Virus record (IMG/VR): IMGVR_UViG_3300035698_013002
Location: 1-20,786 of that record
DNA length: 20,786 nucleotides
Source: a virus
Strand: one strand, 5' to 3'
Part shown: positions 1 to 5,842 of the stretch, one piece after another
How the letters are laid out: every line of letters begins with the position of its first letter
Position numbering within the stretch: position 1 is the first letter of the stretch
Notes under the pieces: model-generated
The model's database searches: none
Seen by the model: the letters and a program-made list of their open reading frames with translations, nothing else
Told to the model about the DNA's origin: nothing
Program-made: the position numbers and the translations under genes

Positions 1-102
1 CAAGTGTGGAGGGAAAAGATTCCCACACCAACGATGGATGAAATGCATGATAGATGGAAAGATAATATAGATGGTATAAACTTTGAAGATATATACTCAT
101 GA
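1..102 (+). CDS. C-terminal fragment of an unknown protein
   Basis: Frame 1 is open from the first base to a TGA at 100-102 and encodes a 33-residue acidic tail ending DIYS. The stop overlaps the ATG of the next gene (ATGA at 99-102), which is the usual coupling in this phage and supports a real gene end. The start lies outside the window. No family can be recognised from this fragment. Confidence 0.6.
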   Translation, partial: QVWREKIPTPTMDEMHDRWKDNIDGINFEDIYS

Positions 103-329
103 AAGACATTATAGGAAATATTGCCCTCTGTGGGCATAATAAATTAGGAGTGATAACTGGTTATGACCATCAACACAAGATTTGGACGGGATATCAGATA
201 GAAAAAAACCCTGGAAGTCGATGGGAGAGTAAAGATCCAAGGATAATTATTAGATTAGAGAAGCTGAAGGAATTGCCTAACTTAAACTATATTAAGGACT
301 TAAGTCAGCTTTCACTAGATTTTGAGTGA
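99..329 (+). CDS. Small hypothetical phage protein (76 aa)
   Basis: A 76-residue soluble protein whose ATG overlaps the stop of the upstream frame. It has the pattern G-x-I-T-G followed by W-x-G and a later W-x-S-x-x-P (residues about 17-50). I have seen this pattern in short uncharacterised phage proteins with a small beta-barrel look, but I cannot name a family or function. It is the last gene before a promoter and a non-coding stretch, so it closes the upstream transcription unit. No terminator hairpin is evident directly behind it. Confidence 0.6.
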   Translation: MKDIIGNIALCGHNKLGVITGYDHQHKIWTGYQIEKNPGSRWESKDPRIIIRLEKLKELPNLNYIKDLSQLSLDFE

Positions 330-357
330 AACCTTATAAATGTTCTAAGAAAGTTTA

Positions 358-389
358 TTTGGAAATGCTTGACAGATGTTGTATATTTG
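358..389 (+). promoter_or_regulatory. Bacteroidota-type promoter P1
   Basis: TTTG at 358-361, a 20-nt spacer, then TATATTTG at 382-389. This matches the Bacteroidota primary sigma consensus (TTTG near -33, TAnnTTTG near -7). Transcription should start at about 394-396, at the head of the structured non-coding region rather than next to a start codon. Confidence 0.75.
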
Positions 390-394
390 CAAAA

Positions 395-677
395 GTATTA
401 ATCATAAGTGAGAAAAACCCTGAAGAGGGGCCTGTGGGAAGCAGACAGTACGTGTACTGAAACTGTTGAGTTTAGGATATAACTGATGAGTGAGTATATT
501 GGAGGGGCCATAAGATCTGACAAAGAAGGTATACGAGGTTAAGGAGCGCACTGCTTATCATATAAAAAGAACATCCTAAGTCTGTTCCTGAGATTCTAAA
601 TCTCATAACGTCAGCAATTTACGCTGAAACGTAGGGGCTCCTCATCTCAAACAAGTTGAGATATAGGTAGAGAATAT
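395..677 (+). ncRNA. Structured leader or non-coding RNA, unidentified
   Basis: About 283 nt between promoter P1 and the ATG at 678 has no convincing reading frame. It is dense in local hairpins: CCC/GGG at 418-430, AGTA/TACT at 448-459, AAAC/GTTT at 460-473, GAGAT/ATCTC at 590-604, ACGT-CAGC/GCTG-ACGT at 608-632, and a perfect 7-bp ATCTCAA/TTGAGAT hairpin at 644-662. Two longer-range pairings are possible, 471-478 with 573-580 and 542-547 with 636-641; together they would form a pseudoknot. Pairings of 6-8 bp can arise by chance in this length, so the fold is inference. I found no RNase P, tmRNA, tRNA or group I/II intron signatures. The last hairpin lacks a U-tract, so this could be a long regulatory 5' leader of the 678 gene or a processed ncRNA. 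Confidence 0.5.
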
Positions 678-878
678 ATGAATACTAATACTAGTGTAAT
701 AGTCTTTAGAAAGAGTAACATTAAATGTACTCTAGAAATAAGACTTGGTTTAGTAAATAGGATTGAGGGAGCCACACCTAAAAGATTCCTAGGTAAGGAA
801 TTAAAAGAAGTAGGAGATATTCTTTTAAGACGTGGTTATAAATTAAATAAAATTTTATATAATGAAAGATTGGATTAA
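678..878 (+). CDS. Hypothetical protein (66 aa)
   Basis: A short basic protein (many Lys/Arg) of 66 residues, first gene behind the structured leader. It overlaps the next gene by 17 nt. I recognise no domain. It is soluble, with no signal peptide or membrane segment. If the leader is cis-regulatory, this gene and the membrane protein behind it would be its targets. The start codon has no Shine-Dalgarno sequence but an A/T-rich upstream stretch, as elsewhere in the window. Confidence 0.5.
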   Translation: MNTNTSVIVFRKSNIKCTLEIRLGLVNRIEGATPKRFLGKELKEVGDILLRRGYKLNKILYNERLD

Positions 879-1047
879 GAGGCTAGTTAACAATGCATGG
901 TTTATGCTTGTTACTTGGAATGTTTTATTTTTTGGTGGAGTAATAGTAGGCTCCGCAGATGAAGGAGGAATGTTGATTGGTGGTATATGGTTAGGGCTCT
1001 TTGCCCTTTGGATTGTTGCTAAGTATAATGAACTTTTTACACCGTAA
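862..1047 (+). CDS. Small two-helix membrane protein (61 aa)
   Basis: A 61-residue protein with a short charged N-terminus (Lys, Asp, Lys, Arg) and two hydrophobic stretches at about residues 12-31 and 36-53, separated by a short acidic loop (ADEGG). This looks like a two-helix hairpin inner-membrane protein. Small phage membrane proteins of this shape include holins and superinfection-exclusion proteins, but there is no lysin gene beside it and no specific motif, so the function is open. It ends about 20 nt before a strong terminator, closing the P1 transcription unit. Confidence 0.55.
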   Translation: MKDWIKRLVNNAWFMLVTWNVLFFGGVIVGSADEGGMLIGGIWLGLFALWIVAKYNELFTP

Positions 1048-1067
1048 TATCTCTCCTTTCTTTCAGT

Positions 1068-1103
1068 AGCTCCCTTCGACATTCGTTGTTGGGAGCTTTC
1101 TTC
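1068..1103 (+). terminator. Rho-independent terminator T1
   Basis: A 7-bp outer stem AGCTCCC (1068-1074) / GGGAGCT (1091-1097), a TT/TT internal loop, and an inner stem CGAC/GTTG capped by ATTC, followed by a pyrimidine-rich run TTCTTC. It separates the P1 unit from promoter P2. Confidence 0.75.
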
Positions 1104-1132
1104 ACTCTTAGAGAAAAATAATTACCTTTTTA

Positions 1133-1164
1133 CTTGACTTTACTGTTTTAATGTCGTATCTTTG
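1133..1164 (+). promoter_or_regulatory. Bacteroidota-type promoter P2
   Basis: CTTG at 1133-1136, a 20-nt spacer, then TATCTTTG at 1157-1164 (full match to TAnnTTTG). Only four bases separate this element from the ATG at 1169, so the expected transcription start falls on or next to the start codon, giving a leaderless or nearly leaderless mRNA. It drives the operon of small genes leading to the terminase. Confidence 0.7.
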
Positions 1165-1168
1165 TATA

Positions 1169-1327
1169 ATGGTAGTTGAATACGACAGTGGGAGTTTAGT
1201 GATTCGTTTTACTTCTAAAATAGAGAAGGAATATTTCAAGGACATCAATATTACAAGATGTGAGAAGGAATTTGACAAGAGTGGTTTTTACGGATATAAG
1301 TTAATATTTGAAAGTGATGGGATGTGA
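1169..1327 (+). CDS. Hypothetical protein (52 aa), leaderless start
   Basis: Reading from the ATG at 1169 gives an uninterrupted 52-residue frame (starts MVVEYD, ends ESDGM) stopping at TGA 1325-1327. Support comes from placement: the ATG lies four bases after the -10-like element of P2, and the stop overlaps the GTG start of the next gene. The protein is charged (many Lys/Glu/Asp), soluble and of unknown function. Without this gene P2 would be followed by about 160 nt of leader. Confidence 0.6.
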   Translation: MVVEYDSGSLVIRFTSKIEKEYFKDINITRCEKEFDKSGFYGYKLIFESDGM

Positions 1328-1575
1328 TATATACCATTTTCTCTGAAGATTCAGAGGTAGGATGTTTATGTACTTTTCCCCATAATAATGCAGGTAAATT
1401 AGATGCAGACAGTTTAAGAAGTCTTGCTTATTTGGGAGCTGCTATAGCTCTGATAAAAGACAAAGCTTTAGTAGAAGAGGAAAATTACTTTTGTATTCCT
1501 AGAGATATTCCAGATTGGGTAGTCGAAGGAATTGAAACACAAATCAAAGAACATGGAAAGAATAAAGAAAATTGA
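1324..1575 (+). CDS. Hypothetical protein (83 aa), GTG start
   Basis: An 83-residue frame that begins with GTG at 1324, overlapping the TGA of the 52-aa gene, which suggests coupled translation. It is acidic and contains a hydrophobic helical stretch (about residues 30-48, Ser-Leu-Ala-Tyr then Ala-Ala-Ile-Ala-Leu). No family is recognised. Its end overlaps the co-chaperonin-like gene by 23 nt. Confidence 0.55.
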   Translation: MIYTIFSEDSEVGCLCTFPHNNAGKLDADSLRSLAYLGAAIALIKDKALVEEENYFCIPRDIPDWVVEGIETQIKEHGKNKEN

Positions 1576-1873
1576 TGATATTATAATTGGTGAAGGTGAG
1601 GTCTTAGTAGATCTTATTAATAAGGAGCGAAAGAGTGGTATCGTAGTTAAAGAGAAGCTCACTGATAAGCAGACTAATCACTACGGAGTTATAGTAGCTA
1701 AGGGAAGTGCTGTAAAAGATCTAGATATAGGAGATATAGTCGTGAGGACTCGTGTGGATAGTGCTCCATCCTATAAATATAAGGAAAGAGAGCTTTTACT
1801 CTTTTCAAGATATAACATTGCAATTGCAGTGAAAGCTGTTAATTTTGACACCACTGACCAACTTACTGCATGA
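1553..1873 (+). CDS. GroES-like co-chaperonin (Cpn10 fold)
   Basis: A 106-residue protein that follows the Cpn10 order of elements: an N-terminal strand GEVLVDL (residues 15-21), SGIVV (28-32), a gap at the place of the mobile loop (33-44), GVIVAKGS (45-52), then GDIVV (60-64) and a C-terminal E-LLLF-R-NI-IAV segment (80-93). Cpn10 rings cap GroEL; phage versions such as T4 gp31 help fold the capsid protein. The same role is plausible here because the gene lies upstream of a head-assembly module. I chose ATG 1553 over the upstream TTG at 1532 because it starts directly before the conserved strand. The assignment rests on pattern and length, not on a search; the loop that contacts GroEL is not obvious. 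Confidence 0.6.
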   Translation: MERIKKIDDIIIGEGEVLVDLINKERKSGIVVKEKLTDKQTNHYGVIVAKGSAVKDLDIGDIVVRTRVDSAPSYKYKERELLLFSRYNIAIAVKAVNFDTTDQLTA

Positions 1874-2073
1874 ACAGAAAGCAACGTAGGCAGGTAAAGA
1901 TGAATACAGGTCCAGAACCGCAAGTTCGACGAATGTTCCAGAAGATAAATAGAAACGATTTGTGTCCTTGTGGTTCAGGCCTTAAGTTTAAGAATTGCGA
2001 ATGTTACAGTCATGATAAATCTTATTATGATCTCAATAAACAATTAGGAAATGATACAGGAAATAATGGATAA
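1870..2073 (+). CDS. SEC-C motif zinc-binding small protein (67 aa)
   Basis: The ATG overlaps the stop of the co-chaperonin-like gene. After a basic N-terminus (MNRKQRRQ) residues 27-46 form a SEC-C motif: N-R-N-D-L-C-P-C-G-S-G followed by K-F-K-N-C-x-C, with Cys32, Cys34, Cys43 and Cys45 as likely zinc ligands. In cellular proteins this motif is a C-terminal zinc module (as in SecA) that mediates protein contacts. Here it is nearly the whole protein, so it is probably an adaptor of some kind. Partner unknown. Confidence 0.65.
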   Translation: MNRKQRRQVKMNTGPEPQVRRMFQKINRNDLCPCGSGLKFKNCECYSHDKSYYDLNKQLGNDTGNNG

Positions 2074-2338
2074 GAGTAGGGCATATAAATTTGAGAGTGA
2101 TCCTTTAGAGATTGCATTAAGCCCTGAGATAGGGGATTTAATTTATACGTCCGTAGGGGACTGTTTTAGTTGCGTAGATGATTATGCTGGGCAGTTACAG
2201 TTTGAACTAGTTCATCCTACTGTAATAAGTGATAGTAGCATGTTAGCTGATCTTAGTCAAACACAATTAGAGCTTTTCTGGGCTCTTAGTAGGACAGAGT
2301 TAAAAAGGTGCGAATATGGAATTAAAAATACCAATTAA
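2066..2338 (+). CDS. Hypothetical protein (90 aa)
   Basis: An acidic protein of 90 residues from ATG 2066, which overlaps the upstream stop (ATGGATAA). An alternative ATG at 2051 would add five residues. The first half has P-E-I-G-D-L-I-Y and two cysteines spaced CFSC; the C-terminus is helical. No known family recognised. It overlaps the next gene by 23 nt and shares the operon. Confidence 0.55.
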   Translation: MDKSRAYKFESDPLEIALSPEIGDLIYTSVGDCFSCVDDYAGQLQFELVHPTVISDSSMLADLSQTQLELFWALSRTELKRCEYGIKNTN

Positions 2339-2666
2339 AGGTGCTGACAGGTTTTACATTATGTTGAACCTGTTTTCTACTTTTAAGCCCTGGAATTTAT
2401 TAAACAACAGGGAAAAACAAGTTTTAGCGGAGTTGCTTTATGTTGATTACGAACTACGGCAACTAGAGGAACGTAGACGGAATAAACTTATATTTGACTA
2501 TGATACCCGCAAGGATATAGGTCATAAGTTATCTATAAGTTCAAATTCCATATATAATATTATGTCTTCATTAAAGAAAAAGGGGTTCATCGGCGAAAGA
2601 ACTTTAGAGCGAAAGCTAGAGTATGCAGATGAAATTAAAATTAAATTTTTAGATGGAGGATCTTAG
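2316..2666 (+). CDS. Winged-helix-type DNA-binding protein (116 aa)
   Basis: Residues about 28-100 look like a winged helix-turn-helix: a helix with N-N-R-E-K-Q-V-L-A-E-L-L, a basic stretch (EERRRNK), then R-K-D-I-G-H-K-L-S-I-S-S-N-S-I-Y-N-I-M-S-S-L-K-K-K-G-F, where the recognition helix (S-N-S-I-Y-N-I) and a following L-K-K-K-G-F strand are typical of wHTH proteins. It could be a transcriptional regulator or a packaging or replication factor. The position in an early small-gene operon does not decide between them. Confidence 0.5.
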   Translation: MELKIPIKGADRFYIMLNLFSTFKPWNLLNNREKQVLAELLYVDYELRQLEERRRNKLIFDYDTRKDIGHKLSISSNSIYNIMSSLKKKGFIGERTLERKLEYADEIKIKFLDGGS

Positions 2667-2895
2667 GAGAGCAGTAACGATAGATTTTGATGAATTAAAA
2701 GCACAAGGTAAGATAGTACAGAAGTTTTCATTTGATGATGAGGGAGAGGCATTGAGTGCGTATAAGGATATGCATGAGTCTTTGTATTCATCCCAGAATG
2801 TAATCTTCGGTGACGGAGGAGAGTCATTCAATTTCACATTAGATATTACAATTACCCAACCTTATACAATCACAATGCAAATATATTTAGTATGA
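2653..2895 (+). CDS. Hypothetical protein (80 aa)
   Basis: An 80-residue protein starting 14 nt before the upstream stop. The N-terminal half is charged and helical (DELKAQGK, then DDEGEALSAYKDMHES). The C-terminal half is beta-rich with alternating Thr/Ile (DITITQPYTITMQIYL). No family recognised. Its stop (TGA 2893-2895) overlaps the ATG of the phosphoesterase gene, so the two are probably translated together. Confidence 0.5.
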   Translation: MEDLRRAVTIDFDELKAQGKIVQKFSFDDEGEALSAYKDMHESLYSSQNVIFGDGGESFNFTLDITITQPYTITMQIYLV

Positions 2896-4157
2896 AGAAA
2901 ATATATCAATACGATAGAGAAGGAGATCTCAAAAAGGCATGGAAAAGTACAGTAGCTGCGGCTAAAGAATTTGGTGTAGACGAGTCTTCAATAAGGAAAG
3001 CAGTGAGCCGTAATGGTACATCTGTTGGTTATTTTTGGAGTAGGGAAAAGTTAGGAAATTTCTTTGAAACAGATCTTAGTCCAGACCTAGATGAAGTGAT
3101 AGAATCTAACGACAAGTTAGAATACTCTTTACAGAAGGTACGGGACAAGCAAAGGATAGGAAAAGCTAAAAATAGGAGTAGTTATAGGTTCTACAATATG
3201 ATAGAAACCATGAGTACTGCTCTTGAGGATCAATTGGAGTCTATTGCTTTCAATGAACCTGTAGCAGTACCAACGGTAACTAAACATGGTAAGACTTTGT
3301 TAGTTCAGCTTTCGGATGCACATTTCAATGAAGAGATAGACTTGCCACATAATCAATATGACTTCTATGTAGCCTCTAGTAGGATGCAGAAACTGGCTAC
3401 AAAGATTAAAGGCTACGCTGGTGATACTTCTAAAATTATAGTTGCTATGACTGGTGATATGATTAATAGTGATCGCCGCCTGGATGAAATGCTTAATATG
3501 GCGACCAATAGAATGAAAGCCAGCTTACTAGCAACTTCATTGATTTCTTACTTTTTAAAAGACCTAGCAACAGTTGCTCCACTAGAAGTATTAGCTGTAA
3601 CTGGTAATGAAAGTCGTATCCACGACGAGTGGGGACTGACAGATGTAATGTTAACAGATAATTACGATTATCTAATTTTCAATATGCTGAAGGCAGTTTT
3701 AAAGGATCACCCTTATATTACCTTTATAGATAGTAATCCACAGGAAGCTGTGGTAGAGATTAATGGTTTAAAAATATTAGTAACTCATGGAACAATGTAC
3801 AAACAAGCTACTCAAGAGCGTATACAAAAGACCTTTGGTCGTTACGCTGCTTGTGGCATTACTCTGGATTATATTATCTTTGGTCATATTCACTTTGCTA
3901 ATATCGGTGATATTTTTGCTAGAAGTGGTTCCATTTCTGGGGGTAATACTTATTCTGAGTATGGCCTTGATCTTGTTACTAAGGCTTCTCAGAATTTGCA
4001 CATTATAGACGAGAATGGAGAGATGGACAATATTCGAATGGATCTTCATAATGTTGATGGTTATCCCGGTTATCCTATTAATGATGACATTGATGCGTAT
4101 AATGCATTGGGGAATAAGAAAGTTTACAAAAAATACACAGTAATAGTAGTGAAATAA
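2892..4157 (+). CDS. NUMOD1-like / calcineurin-like metallophosphoesterase fusion
   Basis: A 421-residue protein with two parts. Residues 3-52 read as a NUMOD1/IENR1-type DNA-binding repeat (I-Y-Q-Y-D-R-E-G, then S-T-V-A-A-A-K-E-F-G-V and S-S-I-R-K-A-V, ending G-Y-F-W). A charged linker (about 65-115) leads to a calcineurin-like phosphoesterase with metal-site motifs in order: D142-A-H144, G188-D189, G238-N239, T298-H299-G300 and G331-H-I-H334. The usual GNH-D/E motif is GNES here, so the catalytic His is replaced while the metal-binding Asn is kept. Family members cleave phosphodiesters or phosphomonoesters (SbcD/Mre11 nucleases, phosphatases). The DNA-binding domain suggests a nucleic-acid substrate, but this is inference. 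It overlaps both neighbours by 1-4 nt. Confidence 0.75.
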   Translation: MKKIYQYDREGDLKKAWKSTVAAAKEFGVDESSIRKAVSRNGTSVGYFWSREKLGNFFETDLSPDLDEVIESNDKLEYSLQKVRDKQRIGKAKNRSSYRFYNMIETMSTALEDQLESIAFNEPVAVPTVTKHGKTLLVQLSDAHFNEEIDLPHNQYDFYVASSRMQKLATKIKGYAGDTSKIIVAMTGDMINSDRRLDEMLNMATNRMKASLLATSLISYFLKDLATVAPLEVLAVTGNESRIHDEWGLTDVMLTDNYDYLIFNMLKAVLKDHPYITFIDSNPQEAVVEINGLKILVTHGTMYKQATQERIQKTFGRYAACGITLDYIIFGHIHFANIGDIFARSGSISGGNTYSEYGLDLVTKASQNLHIIDENGEMDNIRMDLHNVDGYPGYPINDDIDAYNALGNKKVYKKYTVIVVK

Positions 4158-4720
4158 TGGCTGAGTACTATGAGAAATATGGAGTGTTGTTAGAACCTTC
4201 TAAGGATTGGGAGAAGCCAGTGTATGGTTTTGAACCAGAAGGTATGGGTGATTGCATTTCTAATACTATGCGTTACTCTATAGATAACAAGATTACTAAA
4301 TTTTTTCTTACTTGTAAACTTTTGCTAATTGGCAGACGACGTTGGCCATCTAAATTAGATAACCACTTCCTTGCTAAGACTAGGCTGGGAAATAAAGTAA
4401 CCTGGTTTCTTCTTAAAAGAGGATTACGAAAGTCTGCTAAGTATAGGCCTAGGCAGGATATGACTAGAGATCCATACATATATTATTGGGCTGCATGTGT
4501 AATTTTAAAATCTAGGTTCTATAAGGAGTATTTAGCCTTGACAACAGCACCTTGGTATTTGTATAGTCCTACAGTATGGTCGTGGAGGAAATATCTTATT
4601 AATGGTAAGGGGGGCTTTTTATACAAGCTAAGTATTGGATTTAATTTTCAAAAAAGAGATTATGTTGAACGTATGGCTGATTATATGAAATTAGCCTTTG
4701 ATAAAGTGCGAGATGAATAA
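4157..4720 (+). CDS. Hypothetical basic, aromatic-rich protein (187 aa)
   Basis: A 187-residue protein starting on the last base of the phosphoesterase stop codon (TAATG). It is rich in Arg/Lys and in Trp/Tyr/Phe, with a patch GRRRWPSKLD (about residues 59-68) and M-T-R-D-P-Y-I-Y-Y-W (about 102-111). The hydrophobic segments are short and mixed with aromatics, so it is probably soluble rather than a membrane protein. I do not recognise the family. The conserved-looking R-x-R-x-D-M-T-R-D-P stretch suggests an active or binding site. It lies in the operon leading to the terminase. Confidence 0.55.
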   Translation: MAEYYEKYGVLLEPSKDWEKPVYGFEPEGMGDCISNTMRYSIDNKITKFFLTCKLLLIGRRRWPSKLDNHFLAKTRLGNKVTWFLLKRGLRKSAKYRPRQDMTRDPYIYYWAACVILKSRFYKEYLALTTAPWYLYSPTVWSWRKYLINGKGGFLYKLSIGFNFQKRDYVERMADYMKLAFDKVRDE

Positions 4721-4928
4721 AGTGAAGTTTACGAGGGCACATGGGGATGAGAATTGCCATCATTGCGAATTGGTTGGGGTAACAAAGAAAGCAAACGTGA
4801 TTATGCACGATAATGGTAGTTCTTTCCCCCTATGTAATATGTGCAAAACTATTTACGAAATATTCTTAGAAGAAAATGGAACTGAGGAAAGATTATCGAA
4901 GGATGCTGACAGTAGAGTTGATGGCTGA
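4713..4928 (+). CDS. Small zinc-ribbon-like protein (71 aa)
   Basis: From ATG 4713, which overlaps the upstream TAA, the frame gives 71 residues. Two knuckles, C15-H-H-C18 and C41-N-M-C44, are spaced 22 residues apart as in a four-cysteine zinc ribbon. A TTG five codons upstream is possible but less likely. Small zinc ribbons in phages bind nucleic acid or host proteins; nothing here is more specific. Confidence 0.6.
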   Translation: MNKVKFTRAHGDENCHHCELVGVTKKANVIMHDNGSSFPLCNMCKTIYEIFLEENGTEERLSKDADSRVDG

Positions 4929-5118
4929 TGATCAAAAGGATTATGATGAAATCAAGCCATTCTTAACTGCTATGAAGAAGATCCATGAGGATTCTGCTAC
5001 TATAGGATTTCTGAGAAGATTTTCAAAGGATGAACAAACAGTTTTAAATGGTCTTTGGGATAAAATAAAAGGAGATGAACAGTTCATTGTCGAAAAAGTT
5101 AATAAAGGATCTAGCTAA
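4921..5118 (+). CDS. Hypothetical protein (65 aa)
   Basis: A 65-residue charged, mostly helical protein. I chose ATG 4921, which overlaps the upstream stop by 8 nt as is usual in this operon. ATG 4876 or 4903 would extend it by 15 or 6 residues. It contains the pattern F-L-R-R-F-S-K-D-E-Q-x-V-L. No family recognised. Confidence 0.5.
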   Translation: MADDQKDYDEIKPFLTAMKKIHEDSATIGFLRRFSKDEQTVLNGLWDKIKGDEQFIVEKVNKGSS

Positions 5119-5281
5119 GGAGTTTGATTTGCCAGAGTATAAGATTAAGGATGTCTTAGATAGTCATTTTCACTTGATAGCATTTGTTATTAGGAATGAA
5201 GCTAATCATGATACTGAAAAGGCTCCAACTATTGGTATACCTAATTTTGGTAAGTTTTACCATCCAATAAAGAAGAAATGA
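5075..5281 (+). CDS. Small HU/IHF-like candidate (68 aa)
   Basis: A 68-residue protein with an N-terminal helical part (KKLIKDLAKEF, K-I-K-D-V-L-D-S-H-F) and a C-terminal I-P-N-F-G-K-F motif (about residues 57-63). The order I-x-x-L-A, K-x-x-V-L, then I-x-x-F-G-K-F recalls the start of HU/IHF proteins, but the DNA-binding arms are absent, so it would be a shortened relative. Similar short proteins occur near terminase genes in large phages as I remember them. It overlaps the gene before it by 44 nt and the next ATG by 4 nt. A role in DNA packaging or architecture is inferred only. Confidence 0.5.
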   Translation: MNSSLSKKLIKDLAKEFDLPEYKIKDVLDSHFHLIAFVIRNEANHDTEKAPTIGIPNFGKFYHPIKKK

Positions 5282-5826
5282 AGTTATTTGAAATAGAAAA
5301 CAATGTAATCACCTATGCGCCACAAGCCTTGTTATTAAAGCCTTTCAAGGAGCTGTGGGATAGGGATAAGAGTAAAGACAAGGCTCGTGCGAAAGACGAG
5401 CTTGCTTTCATTTGGTATATGGAGGATGTTCGGTCAGACTTCTACGATATTATAGACGAGGACGAGAGGCGATTAGAAGTACTTAAATTTCTGACTGAGC
5501 TCCCCTCCACATACAAACCTGATGAAAAAGTTAAGGCTGCTATCATATTTTATACATCTTTTGAAGGAATCTCAGTTAAGATTCTTAGAGATACGATGAC
5601 AATGGTAAATAATCTAAGAGTGGCTATGGTTGAGATGGATTTTAAAGAAAGAGATAAGTCTGGGAAGCCTATACATGATCACACTAAGGCTATGATCTCT
5701 GCTGGTAGAGTTCCAGAACTTTTAAGGAACTTAAGAGATGTATACAGAGAGATAGAGAGGGAAGCAGCAGAAGAACATTTAATGCGTGGGGATAGAAAAA
5801 AAGCGGTTTTTGAGGATGGATTGTAA
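5278..5826 (+). CDS. Terminase small-subunit candidate (182 aa)
   Basis: A 182-residue soluble, strongly charged and helical protein that ends 16 nt before the large terminase start. The N-terminal half contains F-K-E-L-W-D-R-D-K-S-K-D-K-A and an F-I-W-Y-M-E-D-V-R-S-D-F-Y segment; a later E-D-E-R-R motif and a C-terminal helix (E-I-E-R-E-A-A-E-E-H) follow. Small terminase subunits are poorly conserved and are usually encoded directly upstream of terL, so position is the main argument. It could instead be another head-assembly factor. Confidence 0.45.
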   Translation: MKLFEIENNVITYAPQALLLKPFKELWDRDKSKDKARAKDELAFIWYMEDVRSDFYDIIDEDERRLEVLKFLTELPSTYKPDEKVKAAIIFYTSFEGISVKILRDTMTMVNNLRVAMVEMDFKERDKSGKPIHDHTKAMISAGRVPELLRNLRDVYREIEREAAEEHLMRGDRKKAVFEDGL

Positions 5827-5842
5827 TGTGTTAAAATAGAGT

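Noticed and set aside
483-630. Hammerhead-ribozyme-like core (CTGATGAG near 483 and TGAAAC near 624)
   Set aside because: The two core segments are too far apart for stem II, no short stem closes them, and no cleavage-site stem could be drawn.
541-642. tRNA-like stretch closed by AGGAGC/GCTCCT
   Set aside because: No T-loop GTTCRA motif, no D-loop pattern and wrong arm spacing for a tRNA.
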